A stretch of DNA of 23,566 nucleotides, from the NCBI GenBank assembly GCA_009663005.1, contig VIGQ01001567.1, positions 1-23,566 of the forward strand, read 5' to 3'. A program made the position numbers and the translations under genes. This stretch comes from Actinidia chinensis (taxonomy: Eukaryota; Streptophyta; Magnoliopsida; Ericales; Actinidiaceae). Of this stretch, positions 1 to 8,612 are shown piece after piece. Each line of letters begins with the position of its first letter. Position 1 is the first letter of the stretch. The notes beneath the pieces are model-generated. The model was not told where the DNA came from. It ran no database searches and saw only the letters and a list, made by a program, of their open reading frames with translations.

Positions 1-1310
1 GTAGGTTGAGACGGTTGAACTTTTTAATGAAAATCGAGGGTGAACAGAAGAAAAAGTGGGTATAAATGAAATTTAAGGTTTGGCTAAGAGGTAATATTTA
101 AAAGGCAAACAAATAGTCTTTAGCCACATTTTAATTTCATTCTTCTAATATTATTTTAAAAATGAAAAAAAAGTGCCGTTGTTGCATGGTTTAACCAAGA
201 TCGAACATTACAATATTAATTAAAAATATTTTGGCTATTAGCAATATTGAATGATCCAAAATATAAAAGAATAAATCACTCAACCAAGAAAAAAAACCAC
301 AGATTTTATCGGAAAACTCTTGAATAGGAGAAAATTACGTGTCCACTTCTTCGGACGCAAGATCATGTCACTAAACTGAAATTCAAACGTTACACAAGAT
401 TCTCAACAATCAAACCGATCACTCCTGATCTAATGATTGTCTAATCAAGCTTGTATCTGTTCACCGCCCCTCCCCCCCCCTCCCCCTCCCACCCCGTCGC
501 TTGATCACTTTTCAGATCCCTTAGAACGATTTCATGCCTGTACCTCCATTAAGGACTTTATTTCTCAATATGGTTGAAGATGATTTTGTCACTATAAAAA
601 TCCTTTTTTTTGAACTTTGTGGAATGTTGAGAATGGTTTCTCTTAATAATATTGATATAGCGGGGGGGCGCTCAAAATTAGATCTCGGAAGTGTTCTGGG
701 CTTTTAGAGCACAAACCCCTAAAATCAGTTTTGACCTTGTATTTTGGGGGGGCTGATCTCGCTCCCACGAGAATCTCCGAAGTCGTGACAATTTTCAAGG
801 CTCTGTCACCTCAGCATTTTTTCAACCCGACATCCCGCGAGGATCCCCAACGAGCTTTGTCAACTCTCAATATTTTAGCCATAACTTTTTAGTCTGATGT
901 CGATTGAGCTGATTTTTGGGCATTGAAAACAAGATTCAAAGCAACAACTTTGCCTCTAATGTATAATTGAGTGAAGGTCCATTTTTCCTGTGTTTGGACT
1001 TTTGGAGGAGGGGACGTGGCCGTTACTTCTGAGTGCACTGACCTCTGGTTCTTTTTCTCCTTCACTAGGTTCCATTATCTTCAAGACTCAAAAGAACAGA
1101 ATTGAGAGAGGAGCTGAAATTGAGATAAAGGTTTGATAGTGGCTGGGCCTGCTGGCTATGTATTGATCACCCAAGATTTGACACGAGGAAGCCCGAGATT
1201 TTGAAATATCGATCACCCAAGATTTTTGAAACATTGCCCGTTGTTGTTGCCTTTTGAGTTGGCCATCCGGACTCAAGAACACAAAGAGGAAACGAAGGTG
1301 TTGGTGGTCT
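1..1310. other. Unassigned AT-rich intergenic stretch
   Basis: No convincing coding region, RNA gene or bounded mobile element is visible. Stop codons are dense in all frames, and the open frames near 1088-1373 on the minus strand are short and repetitive in composition. The part from about 660 to 1000 is less AT-rich, with G runs near 662 and 747. It has the character of old retroelement spacer, but I cannot assign it. Confidence 0.5.
466..495. repeat. C-rich homopyrimidine tract
   Basis: A run of about 30 nt is made almost only of C with scattered T and one A. Such a strand-asymmetric tract is a low-complexity repeat. Its complement is a G-run that could fold into unusual structures. There is no gene nearby to give it a role. 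Confidence 0.8.
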
Positions 1311-1311
1311 C

Positions 1312-1346
1312 ATTCTCTCTCTCTTTCCTCTCTTCTCTTCTCTTCC
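1312..1346. repeat. CT-rich microsatellite
   Basis: Repeated CT and CTTCT units form a pyrimidine tract of about 35 nt. CT tracts are common in plant 5' leaders, but no TATA box or reading frame here supports a gene, so it is recorded only as a simple repeat. Confidence 0.75.
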
Positions 1347-2028
1347 ATCACATGACCCCGCCCCGGTTGACAAAACCGTTAACTGGTACGACGGTTTATT
1401 GATTCAATCAACCTCAGGTCTTCACTGTTCATGCCAATTTATATTCTAACCCTGAGGGTTAAAGGGATTAATCGGCACTGTTTTTCTCGACTATCGACGA
1501 CAAAGCCTACTCATTGCATAATAAGCCAATAAAGCCCACCGCTTTGGGCCCCCCGAAAATATGGGAAAAATAGGGGTCTCCTATACATGTAGGACTCCCT
1601 ATACAAGTATATATTCTAATTGGGCCCAAATAATTGAACCAATATTGCATAGAAGCGTGTCCAACGTTAAAGAATCAATTTGATGAGAATGTTAGTAAGA
1701 GGTGACACACTCAGCTCAGGATCCTTTCGAGTCGATGCTTCCTACATATTGTAGATCAACACTTTTCTTCAACTAAGAACAAGTTCGAACAATTTTAAAT
1801 ATACGAAAATCTTTTGAATTTTTGTTGTTTATTTTAAAGCCATTTTGGATTTTGTCAAGAATGAATCTTTGATGTCCCTCTTTGTGACAATCTTGAGGAA
1901 TCTTTTTGGAGATTGTGGTGGCCTTTCCCACACTACCTTAGTCCAAAATTTAAAAAGTTCCTTATAAATCCTCTCTCTTTCCTTTTCCCCTTTTGTTAAT
2001 TCACTTCAACAAATTTTGAGTTTGCACA
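1347..2028. other. Unassigned intergenic stretch
   Basis: No long open frame, terminal inverted repeat or RNA signature was seen. The sequence is ordinary AT-rich plant spacer. Confidence 0.5.
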
Positions 2029-2036
2029 ATAGCTTG

Positions 2037-2398
2037 TAGGGGTGAACATTGGGTCTGGTCGAGCTTGAGCTGGGCCTACACAAAAAAAAATTCCAATCAA
2101 GCCTAAAATCCAAATCCACCAAAGCCCACCCATTTTACATAAAATTTTTTAATAATATAATTTTCTTCTCTAAAATAATTTAAATAACATAACATTTAAT
2201 TATAACCCAGCACATTAATATATATATATAACATAAATATAAAAAAATATATTATTTTTCTATATTTGGGCTGGGCCGGGCTGAGTCAGGCCTCCAAAGA
2301 CTCATTCTCTGGTCTGGTCTGATCTCAATAATTAAGCATTATTTATAAATGTTTTCAACTTAAAGGAATTTATATAGTTTTGGAGGATGCGAACTTGC
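2037..2398. mobile_element. Probable degenerate hAT-like non-autonomous element
   Basis: The left end reads TAGGGGTGAACATTGGGT and is followed by GGGC/GAGC-rich blocks. These recur in the right half as GGGCTGGGCCGGGCTGAG around a very AT-rich core. This layout (TAGGGGTG start, GC-rich arms, AT-rich middle) is typical of short non-autonomous hAT elements in plants. The 8-mer ATAGCTTG lies directly before the left end (2029-2036) and again at 2399-2406, the length expected for a hAT target duplication. A matching right terminal inverted repeat is missing, so the right end may be decayed or the 8-mer may be chance. The class is more certain than the right boundary. Confidence 0.45.
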
Positions 2399-2406
2399 AT
2401 AGCTTG

Positions 2407-2758
2407 GGTTAATTGTTGAAATATATTTTTCTGTTAATAGTTGAAATATATTTCTTTCTAAGCAGTCACTAATTAATCTACTACAATCGAGGCCCAAATC
2501 AGTTGTGTGAAATTTATTTCAGAGAATTCTCCATGTGTAAGAGTAATGCAGTCAAAGTTACTTGCTTCTGTTTTTTTAAATGATTCAGGATCAACAGTGT
2601 CCATGATATTTGGGAATCAAGGTTTGTAGTATCCCAATGGCCAACAACAGTCAACAAAATTGGAGCAATACAGAACATCAGAGAAGCCTGCAGAGAAATT
2701 GTTTGATAACATTAGTCGTCTGTCTGTCTGTACCAGGGTTTGGTTCAGGGACAAGAGC
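2407..2758. other. Unassigned intergenic stretch
   Basis: This contains a short GTCTGTCTGTCTG tandem near 2717-2730 and no gene signature. The overlapping open frames on both strands are short and unsupported. Confidence 0.45.
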
Positions 2759-2992
2759 TCATTGTTCTCCCCTCCTCGCCTCGCTAGTCCCCAAGTCAAG
2801 TCTAACATAATCATTGTTCCTCGTCCCAAGTTCTAAGTCGTGTCCTATACGTAGCCCTTTGTTGGGGTCATTCATACCTTGTACCTTGATGAGTGTGTGT
2901 ATGGCCTGAGCCATTGTCCTTACTTGGGGTACTCTTAATCTACCGCTCTTATTGACTGTGGGCCTACTGCCTGATGGGGTTGGGACTATCAC
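2759..2992 (-). CDS. Unrecognised 77-codon open frame, possibly a remnant
   Basis: A minus-strand frame of 77 codons lies in a patch that is GC-richer than its flanks. The predicted product is hydrophilic and rich in Arg, Gly, Asp and Asn, with no signal peptide or membrane segment. I do not recognise a family. No plant promoter or splice context could be tied to it, and a second minus-strand frame overlaps it (2617-2829), so it may be a shadow or a fragment of an old retroelement. It is listed because composition and frame length stand out from the surrounding 3 kb. Confidence 0.2.
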   Translation of the reverse strand: MIVPTPSGSRPTVNKSGRLRVPQVRTMAQAIHTLIKVQGMNDPNKGLRIGHDLELGTRNNDYVRLDLGTSEARRGEQ

Positions 2993-2999
2993 GTAGGGC

Positions 3000-4190
3000 T
3001 AGTTGCTTTCCTTTTTCTGGGGCCCTCCAATTTATATTATAACTCTATTCTCAAGCGAAAGAATGGATTTCTAGTTGCACAGTTTTTGACAACACCAATT
3101 GAACAAACAAAAATAAGGTTCACTATTCCTTGTAAGTTGTTTCTTCTGTTTTGTGGGTTTGGGGTGTCCGAGTTTTAGCTTGCTCTCTCTCTCCTCATCT
3201 CTCCATCTGAGATTGAAACAGAAGTATCTACAGCTAAATGTAGTAATACGTTGTTGGAAAGTATTTGATTCATACCTATATATTGTCGCAAAAACAAGAC
3301 CAATCTTGATTGAAAAACAAGACCAAACTTGACCATAGCAATCTATACATTTTAAGCTTCTTATTTTTTTTATTATTTTGGCGCGACAGGAGGTAAATGT
3401 GTTTTCCAATTTTTTTGATTCAAAATTTCCCTCTAATTGCTAATTTGAAAAATATGGTGTGATTTTCTCTCCAAAACCCTGAATCTAATTTTTCTGCATT
3501 TTTGTAAATTGTTTAAGTCCCATGTTGATTTTTTTGAACTTTCATTGGTCAAAAAAATATCTCGTACTACATCAACAAAGAAAAAAAGAATAAGATGTTT
3601 GGTTTGGAAATGTTTTGTCTAATGTGATACAACTATTTTCAATGGAAAGTGTATAAATCATCGTTTGTTGGGCCAAGTCAAATTGAAAATGGGTTAGTAC
3701 TACAATAAAAAAAGAATAAAGAATTGATTTTTCTACTAAAGCTCCATTAATTTTTTTACACAAACACCTCAGCTATACTAAATCAACAACACGAGCACAA
3801 CAAAATAACACCAAAGAAGAAAAAGAACAAGGACAAAATTAACATAAAATAGCACGAAATCATGGATATAAGGTTAACGCAAAAGAGAAATATATCAATA
3901 CATCCCAATTTCCATTCCCAGCTTTATCTCTAGATCCTCAATACTCACGAATCATTAAAAATAGTATGATTCCTAAAACTCTTCTTAAAACTCATGCTAT
4001 TATATTTCAAATTGTACACGCCATCCATTTTTTTTTTCCCTTTACAATTTCATTTTCATAAACTTATATTCACCGCCGCGACTCTCTCTTATCCACCTCC
4101 CCTCCCGTCGCCACCCTACCCCCACTTTTTTTTTAAATATTTTTAAAAATGTGACCACAAACATCTTTTTATTTTTAAATAGTTTAAATA
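3000..4190. other. Unassigned AT-rich intergenic stretch
   Basis: Long A and T runs and dense stop codons dominate. The minus-strand open frames at 3071-3409 and 3572-3763 have the composition expected of translated AT-rich noise. From about 4075 the sequence becomes C- and CT-rich, leading into the promoter-like block. Confidence 0.5.
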
Positions 4191-4260
4191 GGTGACACAA
4201 CTTAGGAAGTCGGAAACTCCTCCGGAGTCAACATACCGGTCGGACCTCCATGGACCACGG

Positions 4261-4317
4261 ACACGTGTGGGCAACGACGTGGGACCACGTCTCGGACACC
4301 TCACGCCATGTGGCGTG
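4261..4317 (+). promoter_or_regulatory. Cluster of three inverted-repeat ACGT/G-box-like elements
   Basis: Three near-perfect dyads lie in 57 bp. ACACGTGT at 4261-4268 is a G-box palindrome. GACGTGG-GA-CCACGTC at 4276-4291 has perfect 7-bp arms and holds two ABRE/ACGT cores in opposite orientation. CACGCCA-TG-TGGCGTG at 4302-4317 again has perfect 7-bp arms. In plants, ACGTG cores are bound by bZIP and bHLH factors in ABA, light and stress responses. The cluster sits just upstream of a CCAAT box and a TATA box in the right order, so it is likely the proximal cis-regulatory module of a plus-strand promoter. The responding pathway is inference. Confidence 0.6.
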
Positions 4318-4333
4318 TTTTATTTTATTCAGT

Positions 4334-4354
4334 CCAATAAATCACCATATAAAA
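4334..4354 (+). promoter_or_regulatory. CCAAT box plus TATA box (putative core promoter)
   Basis: CCAAT at 4334-4338 is followed by TATAAAA at 4348-4354. A TATA box here predicts transcription starting near 4378-4390. The sequence beyond is A/C-rich then CT-rich, as in many plant leaders, but no long coding frame follows. The first ATGs give short frames. The transcript could be a spliced leader leading to ATG 5640, a non-coding RNA or a dead gene. Confidence 0.5.
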
Positions 4355-4379
4355 CAATCAGCAACACATCTTCTGGAAC

Positions 4380-4967
4380 AAAAAAACTGGATTTGATACC
4401 AGTGTCCTATTTTGCGGAAACACACATAGAAAAACAGAACACACAACGACGAGCTCATAACACACCCATCAATCACACACACCCCAAAAGTACTCTTCTC
4501 CCTCACTGGTACCCGTACCCTGGGTACCGGTACCACTGCACTGCACTTTTCTTGCTGTCGCCGCTCTTCTGCCTCTGGACCTCTTCTATCCCTCTTTCTC
4601 TTTCTTCGGTTCGGACTTCTCGGTGCTTCCCTTGTCAATCCTTTCTCGAAACAACGTGCAAACAACAATTAAAACCAACCTTGCACGTGATCCATAAAGA
4701 TAACCGAAGAATTAAATGCTTAAACCTACCAGTTTAAAGAATTAAACTGTGAAATAATGCAACAAAAGCGATGACAATCCACAAATCACGAAGGTGGTGC
4801 ACATCTTAACAGAATGTCAGAGCACGTTGCTTTTTCAATGTTTCTCAATGTTGGCTGTGTAAAAAGAAACTGGGAGTTTTCTTTTGACATGAATCTGTTT
4901 GTGAATGTTGTTTATTCATTTTCCAGCAAGAATATTTCTTAACTTTGTGGTTATCTTTGGGCTGTAG
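4380..4967 (+). other. Leader-like region downstream of the promoter
   Basis: The stretch starts A/C-rich, becomes CT-rich around 4550-4650 and then turns AT-rich. A continuous frame runs through 4192-4737, but it begins upstream of the TATA box and its product looks non-protein-like, so I do not call it a gene. A near-palindrome of KpnI-type GGTACC units lies at 4506-4537. A possible splice acceptor of the form TTTTCCAG occurs near 4918-4926. Confidence 0.3.
4506..4537. repeat. 32-bp imperfect palindrome with GGTACC units
   Basis: The arms ACTGGTACCCGTACCC and TGGGTACCGGTACCACT are close reverse complements with two mismatches and almost no loop. Three GGTACC hexamers fall inside. It lies in the putative transcribed leader about 130 bp past the TATA box and could form a strong hairpin in RNA or a cruciform in DNA. 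Confidence 0.6.
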
Positions 4968-5049
4968 CTTGCTACAGTTACGGACATTGTTTTTGTCCTG
5001 CATCAAAAGAGCACCCCAAGTTCAAGTGAAGTTTGCTGATCTCTATGTA

Positions 5050-5054
5050 GAACA
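5050..5054. repeat. Left target-site duplication GAACA
   Basis: Five bases directly before the TGTTGAGG start of the solo LTR. They are identical to 5577-5581 after its CA end. Five bp is the usual copia duplication size. Confidence 0.7.
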
Positions 5055-5576
5055 TGTTGAGGAAAAAAATTAATTATTCAATTATTTTTTAATGTGAATT
5101 AAATTTGTTTTTAAAGCAAATCCCTTATGAATAGTTGTGTCCCTTGGTTGGCACCCCTCTTCAAAATGAAGAGTGGTGACTTTTCGTGTGTCGTTTCATC
5201 TCTATATATCTTTCTTCCTCGCTTGAATTTTAATGATTCAAATCGAGGTCCTAGGTCATTCAAAAGAGATTTCCTCCATTGTTTGGTTCCTGTTGAAGAC
5301 AAATTGTAGTGGCTACTTTTGTTCTGCAAAAAGATTGTTGTTCCTGGGAGACAGACGCCAGTGATCGTGATCAACTAGCGAGGGCGTAATCTGTCTTAAG
5401 GAACTGTGTTTAAACACATGCCTCAATCTATCTCTTCAAAAGTTCTCCTGTGTATTTGATTCTGTAAGTATTAATTGAACAGTTTATTAAATTTGATTAT
5501 TTATTTCTAATTTAGAATTTCAAAATATGAAAGTTTGATTCCAATATTAAACAACTCAAATAAATTTTTCTAAACA
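5055..5576 (+). mobile_element. Solo LTR of a Ty1/copia-type retrotransposon
   Basis: The element starts TGTTGAGG and ends CTAAACA, giving the TG...CA ends of an LTR. The 5-bp word GAACA flanks it exactly on both sides (5050-5054 and 5577-5581). Inside are a TATA-like TCTATATATC near 5201-5210 and the block GTCTTAAGGAACTG...AAACACATGCCTCAATCT (5393-5430), which recurs in diverged form near 17397. No primer-binding site, gag or pol flanks it, so it is a solo LTR left by recombination between the two LTRs of a former full element. It interrupts a frame upstream (5002-5054) and lies 60 bp before ATG 5640. The copia assignment is from LTR style only. Confidence 0.75.
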
Positions 5577-5581
5577 GAACA
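5577..5581. repeat. Right target-site duplication GAACA
   Basis: This is an identical partner of 5050-5054, directly after the LTR end TAAACA. Confidence 0.7.
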
Positions 5582-5639
5582 CACCTCAGTTTAAGACGGC
5601 TCTCTTCTCTGGGTTTCGGTTTAGCGGTAACTCATCTTG

Positions 5640-5762
5640 ATGGAAGACAGCTCCTTATCCAAATCAACATCCTGTTCGAGAATCATCAAACCTGGTATAT
5701 TAAGGGCTTTATATTTTTTTCTCTTATTGAGTTGTTTTGGATAAGATACAGCCATGTGTAAA
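5640..5762 (+). CDS. Short exon-like open frame, unrecognised product
   Basis: ATG at 5640 is preceded by an in-frame TAA at 5628-5630, so it is the first possible start of this frame. Read straight through, it gives 40 residues. The first 18 are Ser- and Lys-rich and look coding, while the rest turns AT-rich and hydrophobic. A GT at 5695-5696 (CCTG|GTATAT) fits a splice donor, so the coding part may be a first exon of 55 bp. No next exon could be identified with confidence. It lies on the same strand as the promoter at 4348, 1.3 kb upstream, with the solo LTR between. Function unknown; it could be a decayed first exon. Confidence 0.25.
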
Positions 5763-5819
5763 GCATGCATTTTTGTTACTTTTTGGTCTCAAAGTTCCTA
5801 TTTTGTTAACTTTGTCCAT

Positions 5820-6020
5820 GGAATTGTTCAAGGTCCGAGTCAAATTGGGTCCATTCAAACAAACTTAATTGTTGACGGAAATGATTCCAACAATATATTT
5901 ACGGGTCCCTAAAGTCTGTTAATTTCAATCTCACTCTTTGGTCCCCAAAGGGTTCAATTTTTTCATTTATAGGCCCTAAACCTTGCAATCTATGTTTGGG
6001 TGGCCGAAATCTTGTGAAGG
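5820..6020. repeat. Dispersed-repeat-like block with GGTCCC/TTTGGTCCCCAAAG motifs
   Basis: Phrases such as GGGTCCCTAAAG and TTTGGTCCCCAAAG and a later GGCCCTAAACC resemble the repeated arms of common plant non-autonomous DNA elements. No clean terminal inverted repeat or target duplication could be fixed, so boundaries are approximate. Confidence 0.3.
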
Positions 6021-6560
6021 AAATGAGCATCTTATTATCAAGAAATCCATTACTTAGTAATTAAATGCTTGAAAAAAACCCATCTTAGTTGGGACAATCA
6101 TGAATTTCTAACCCAAATGTTCTAAGCCTTTTTATATAGTCAAAAGAATTTTCTTATATTAATCACAAAACTACTATAGTGGAATTTGGCTCCAGCTTGA
6201 GAGATAATTATGAAGACTTTTTCTAATCCCCATATCTTGCAAACGGTAATCGTGGGGACCGATATCCTGTTTTCCTTTTCCTATTATCCAATCATATCAT
6301 TACAACAAACAATTTAGGATAAATTGAGGACAAAATAAGACTAAAGTGACACGAGAAACATAATTTTGGGGAATTAGAAAAGTGTACGAAGTCTACCTTT
6401 CTAAATATCTTCTTAATTATTTTTAGACAGTCATTTTGGAAAATTGGATCACTGTTTCCCCTCAAATTGAAACTTATGGGGGACGAAATTGCCAAAATCG
6501 CCCTTTGAAGCACAGAGCGACAACTATGCATTGGATCAATAGTGCATTTTAAAAATCCGT
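6021..6560. other. Unassigned intergenic stretch
   Basis: AT-rich with no bounded element. The minus-strand open frame at 6292-6531 has AT-driven composition and no recognisable family. Confidence 0.45.
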
Positions 6561-6639
6561 TGTTTTTACATAAAAATTTGTGAGGTACCTGTGTATTCGT
6601 TTTCTTCCTCTTTCCCTATACCGATCAGTACAAGGCGAT

Positions 6640-6835
6640 CAATTACAAGGTAATGCCTAACCACCAGAGGCCAGCCATTCATGAAGGGCCGGCTTTTCAT
6701 CCACTTTATGGGAGTTCCCAGACTTGGGGTTCTTGTTCCCTGACAATGCGGTTCCAAGAAATTACACCGAGGAGGCACAAGCCATCCAGATATAGAGGTG
6801 ACAGTGTGATGAAACCACATTTTGCATGATGTCTA
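6640..6835. other. GC-richer patch with open frames on both strands, exon-like
   Basis: Between about 6640 and 6835 base composition rises and frames stay open on both strands (plus strand to the TGA near 6829; minus strand 6566-6820 and 6706-6921). One plus-strand frame includes a short stretch resembling ordinary protein, but stops close it quickly. I recognise no family and cannot choose the strand. It may be an old exon or a piece of a transposon gene. Confidence 0.2.
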
Positions 6836-7092
6836 TTGTGGTAAGAAATTTTGGGGGCAACCAACCAATATTTAGGTTGCTCTCCTAACTCGATATTTGA
6901 TTTTGGGCGGCCTCTGCACAAAAAACAAACGTTACCCCGCGTTACCCCCCCACCACCACCACCGTCTGGGTGAGACCGTTACACAACCCCTTCGTCGCGT
7001 GAAGATTAGATCAAGGCGACAAAAAAGGTTTAGACCAAGTAAGTTGGCGAGTACAGAACTTTCAAAGTGAGAATGCCAGTGATTCGTATGGA

Positions 7093-7252
7093 GGGGGGCC
7101 GCGGCGAGATAGATCACTTCTGCTCTCCGTTAGGAGAGGTGGTGTGTAAGGCGATCAGATCCATTCATAGAGCCTCGATGAGCTGCAGCATTGATCACGG
7201 GAGTGTTGGCGACGTGAACCTTTGTGGTGAGGATGTGCTCACCTCGGTCCTA
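7093..7252 (+). repeat. Left copy of a diverged direct repeat of about 150 bp
   Basis: The run GAGATAGATC...GTGGTGTGTAAGG.GATCA...GAGCCT...GTGTTGGCGACG...CACCTC matches 9135-9286 in the same order and orientation, with small indels. It lies in a frame open from 7067 to 7282 (71 codons). Both copies translate to a similar VVCK-containing segment, so the repeat was probably coding. It may be a duplicated domain, or the two ends of a rearranged element. Confidence 0.55.
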
Positions 7253-7429
7253 ATTAGTCAGGTTGATGATTTTTTCTCTTAGTTGCCCCTACTCGACTAC
7301 CAGTGAAACACTTGAACCTCGGTAAGAATGCATAGGTACTTATTGTCGACATGAGTGTCAATGATTATATAACAAGCGACGGCCTCACGGGTTACACGTG
7401 GAAGAGTTGGCTTTAAATGGTGAAAAAAC

Positions 7430-7681
7430 ATGTTGGCGGGAATGGCGGTTATGACCTCGAACCCGGGCGTTCGTGATCGTGGTCGTGAGCTACAGATCTC
7501 AGCCCTTGGTGCTTTCCTATCGGTTGCGGGGCAGCTCCAGTCGCAGGTTATGAGGATGAGTCTCACCATTCCCGAGTTGAACCTCGCCAAGGTGATCATT
7601 CCCAAGATGGCGCTCTACAGCATATACATAGAACTATCAAGAATGAATGAGGAAAGTTTTACGCCCGCCTTCCTGATCTAA
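7430..7681 (+). pseudogene. Unrecognised 83-codon gag-like/hypothetical fragment
   Basis: This frame begins at ATG 7430 and ends at TAA 7679-7681. Its product has alternating hydrophobic and polar residues and looks mostly helical, with a Gln- and Leu-rich middle (about residues 30-50). Composition is GC-richer than the flanks, as for the rest of 6920-9370. The frame upstream contains stops, so the true beginning is lost. I do not recognise the family; position next to the split frame at 7887 suggests one decayed retroelement or transposon gene. Confidence 0.3.
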
Positions 7682-7740
7682 CACTGTTAGAGGCTACTAG
7701 GGGAAAAGTCCGACATCAATTTCCCTGGTTTGGATTAGGT

Positions 7741-7771
7741 GGCTCTAGCTCAAGCTCAAGCTCTAGCTTAG
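7741..7771. repeat. Short AGCTC(A/T) tandem repeat
   Basis: Units of AGCTCA and AGCTCT repeat about five times between the two coding-like pieces. This is a simple-sequence tract. Confidence 0.6.
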
Positions 7772-7886
7772 AGGCCGTTTGGATCACCCTGCCTCGAGCT
7801 AATATCCGGACGTTTGTTCCTCCTCTTTTCCAAGTATTTATCCTCTTCTGTTTACTGACGTTGGTTTTTTCTTTTTACAAACAGCT

Positions 7887-7973
7887 ATGCTCGAAGAAGA
7901 TTATCTTGAAGAAAGTGTCGTCCAAATGGTGGAAGATCGACGTGGTCAAGCCCGGCGGCAAAGTCACCCTAGC
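7887..7973 (+). pseudogene. 5' piece of a coding region split by the hAT-like element
   Basis: ATG at 7887 follows a pyrimidine-rich TTTTTCTTTTTACAAACAG that looks like a splice acceptor, so this could be an exon start. The 29 codons read as an acidic then Arg-rich helix (Glu/Asp-rich N-terminus, RRGQARRQ motif). The in-frame TAG at 7974-7976 is created by the first bases of the inserted element. Skipping 7974-8620 (element plus one target copy) keeps the frame open for 18 further codons from 8621. Family not recognised. Confidence 0.4.
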
Positions 7974-8612
7974 TAGGGTGTGCATGGGTTCGGGTTGGAT
8001 CGGTGTCTGTAACAAACCCAAAACCGAATCACTTATCGGTTCTCTTGTTATTGTTGGACCAAACTGAACCGAACGTCCAAGAACCCAACTGAATCACCCG
8101 ACTGAGATCGGTTTCTATACACTGTCGGTTTCTTTCTCTATGAGTTGGGTCAGTCACTCTTCGGTTCATTTAATTTTTGAAAAAAATAAAATAACACTAA
8201 AAAATAGAACATAACCCATACATAATAACACATTATTTAAAATAATACAAACCAACTCCAACACATCCAAAAGTCCTCCACTATTTTAAATTAATACAAA
8301 CCAACATCCCACAAGTTTCACATATTGCGTTCAAAGACCTTAATATTGTCCAACATTAAGATTAAAATAACTATTGAAGTCAAACTATCCAATGATCGGG
8401 TCTAGACTTTGGTTCCCCTTATTTCGGTTCTGGGTAAAAAAAATCTTAACTGACCCAAGAATCGAACATGAAATTGTTCGGGTCTATACAATTTTTCAGA
8501 CCAGGATCGAACCATGGGCATAGTAGAACTAAACCAACCCGCAAATCAAACCAATGAGGTTGGGTTGGGTTTGGGGTTGGTTCGCGTTCTTTCGGGTCTT
8601 TTGTGCACCCTA
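7974..8612. mobile_element. hAT-like non-autonomous DNA transposon (MITE-type)
   Basis: The left end TAGGGTGTGCATGGGTTCGGG and the right end TGTGCACCCTA form terminal inverted repeats (TAGGGTGTGCA versus TAGGGTGCACA). Inner arms are GGGTTGG/CCAACCC-rich and the middle is very AT-rich, the usual plan of these plant elements. The 8 bases before (ACCCTAGC, 7966-7973) and after (ACCCAAAC, 8613-8620) match at six of eight positions, fitting an aged 8-bp hAT target duplication. No transposase is encoded in its 639 bp, so it must have moved using an enzyme supplied elsewhere. It sits inside a coding-like region and breaks its frame. Confidence 0.65.

Noticed and set aside
3071..3409. 112-codon minus-strand frame
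   Set aside because: Composition follows local AT content, with Lys/Phe/Cys-rich translation and no motif, promoter or splice context.
4192..4737. Longest open frame in the window (181 codons, plus strand)
   Set aside because: It begins upstream of the TATA box, runs through the promoter dyads and reads as His/Thr/Pro/Ser-rich noise. A minus-strand frame overlaps it with equally poor quality.
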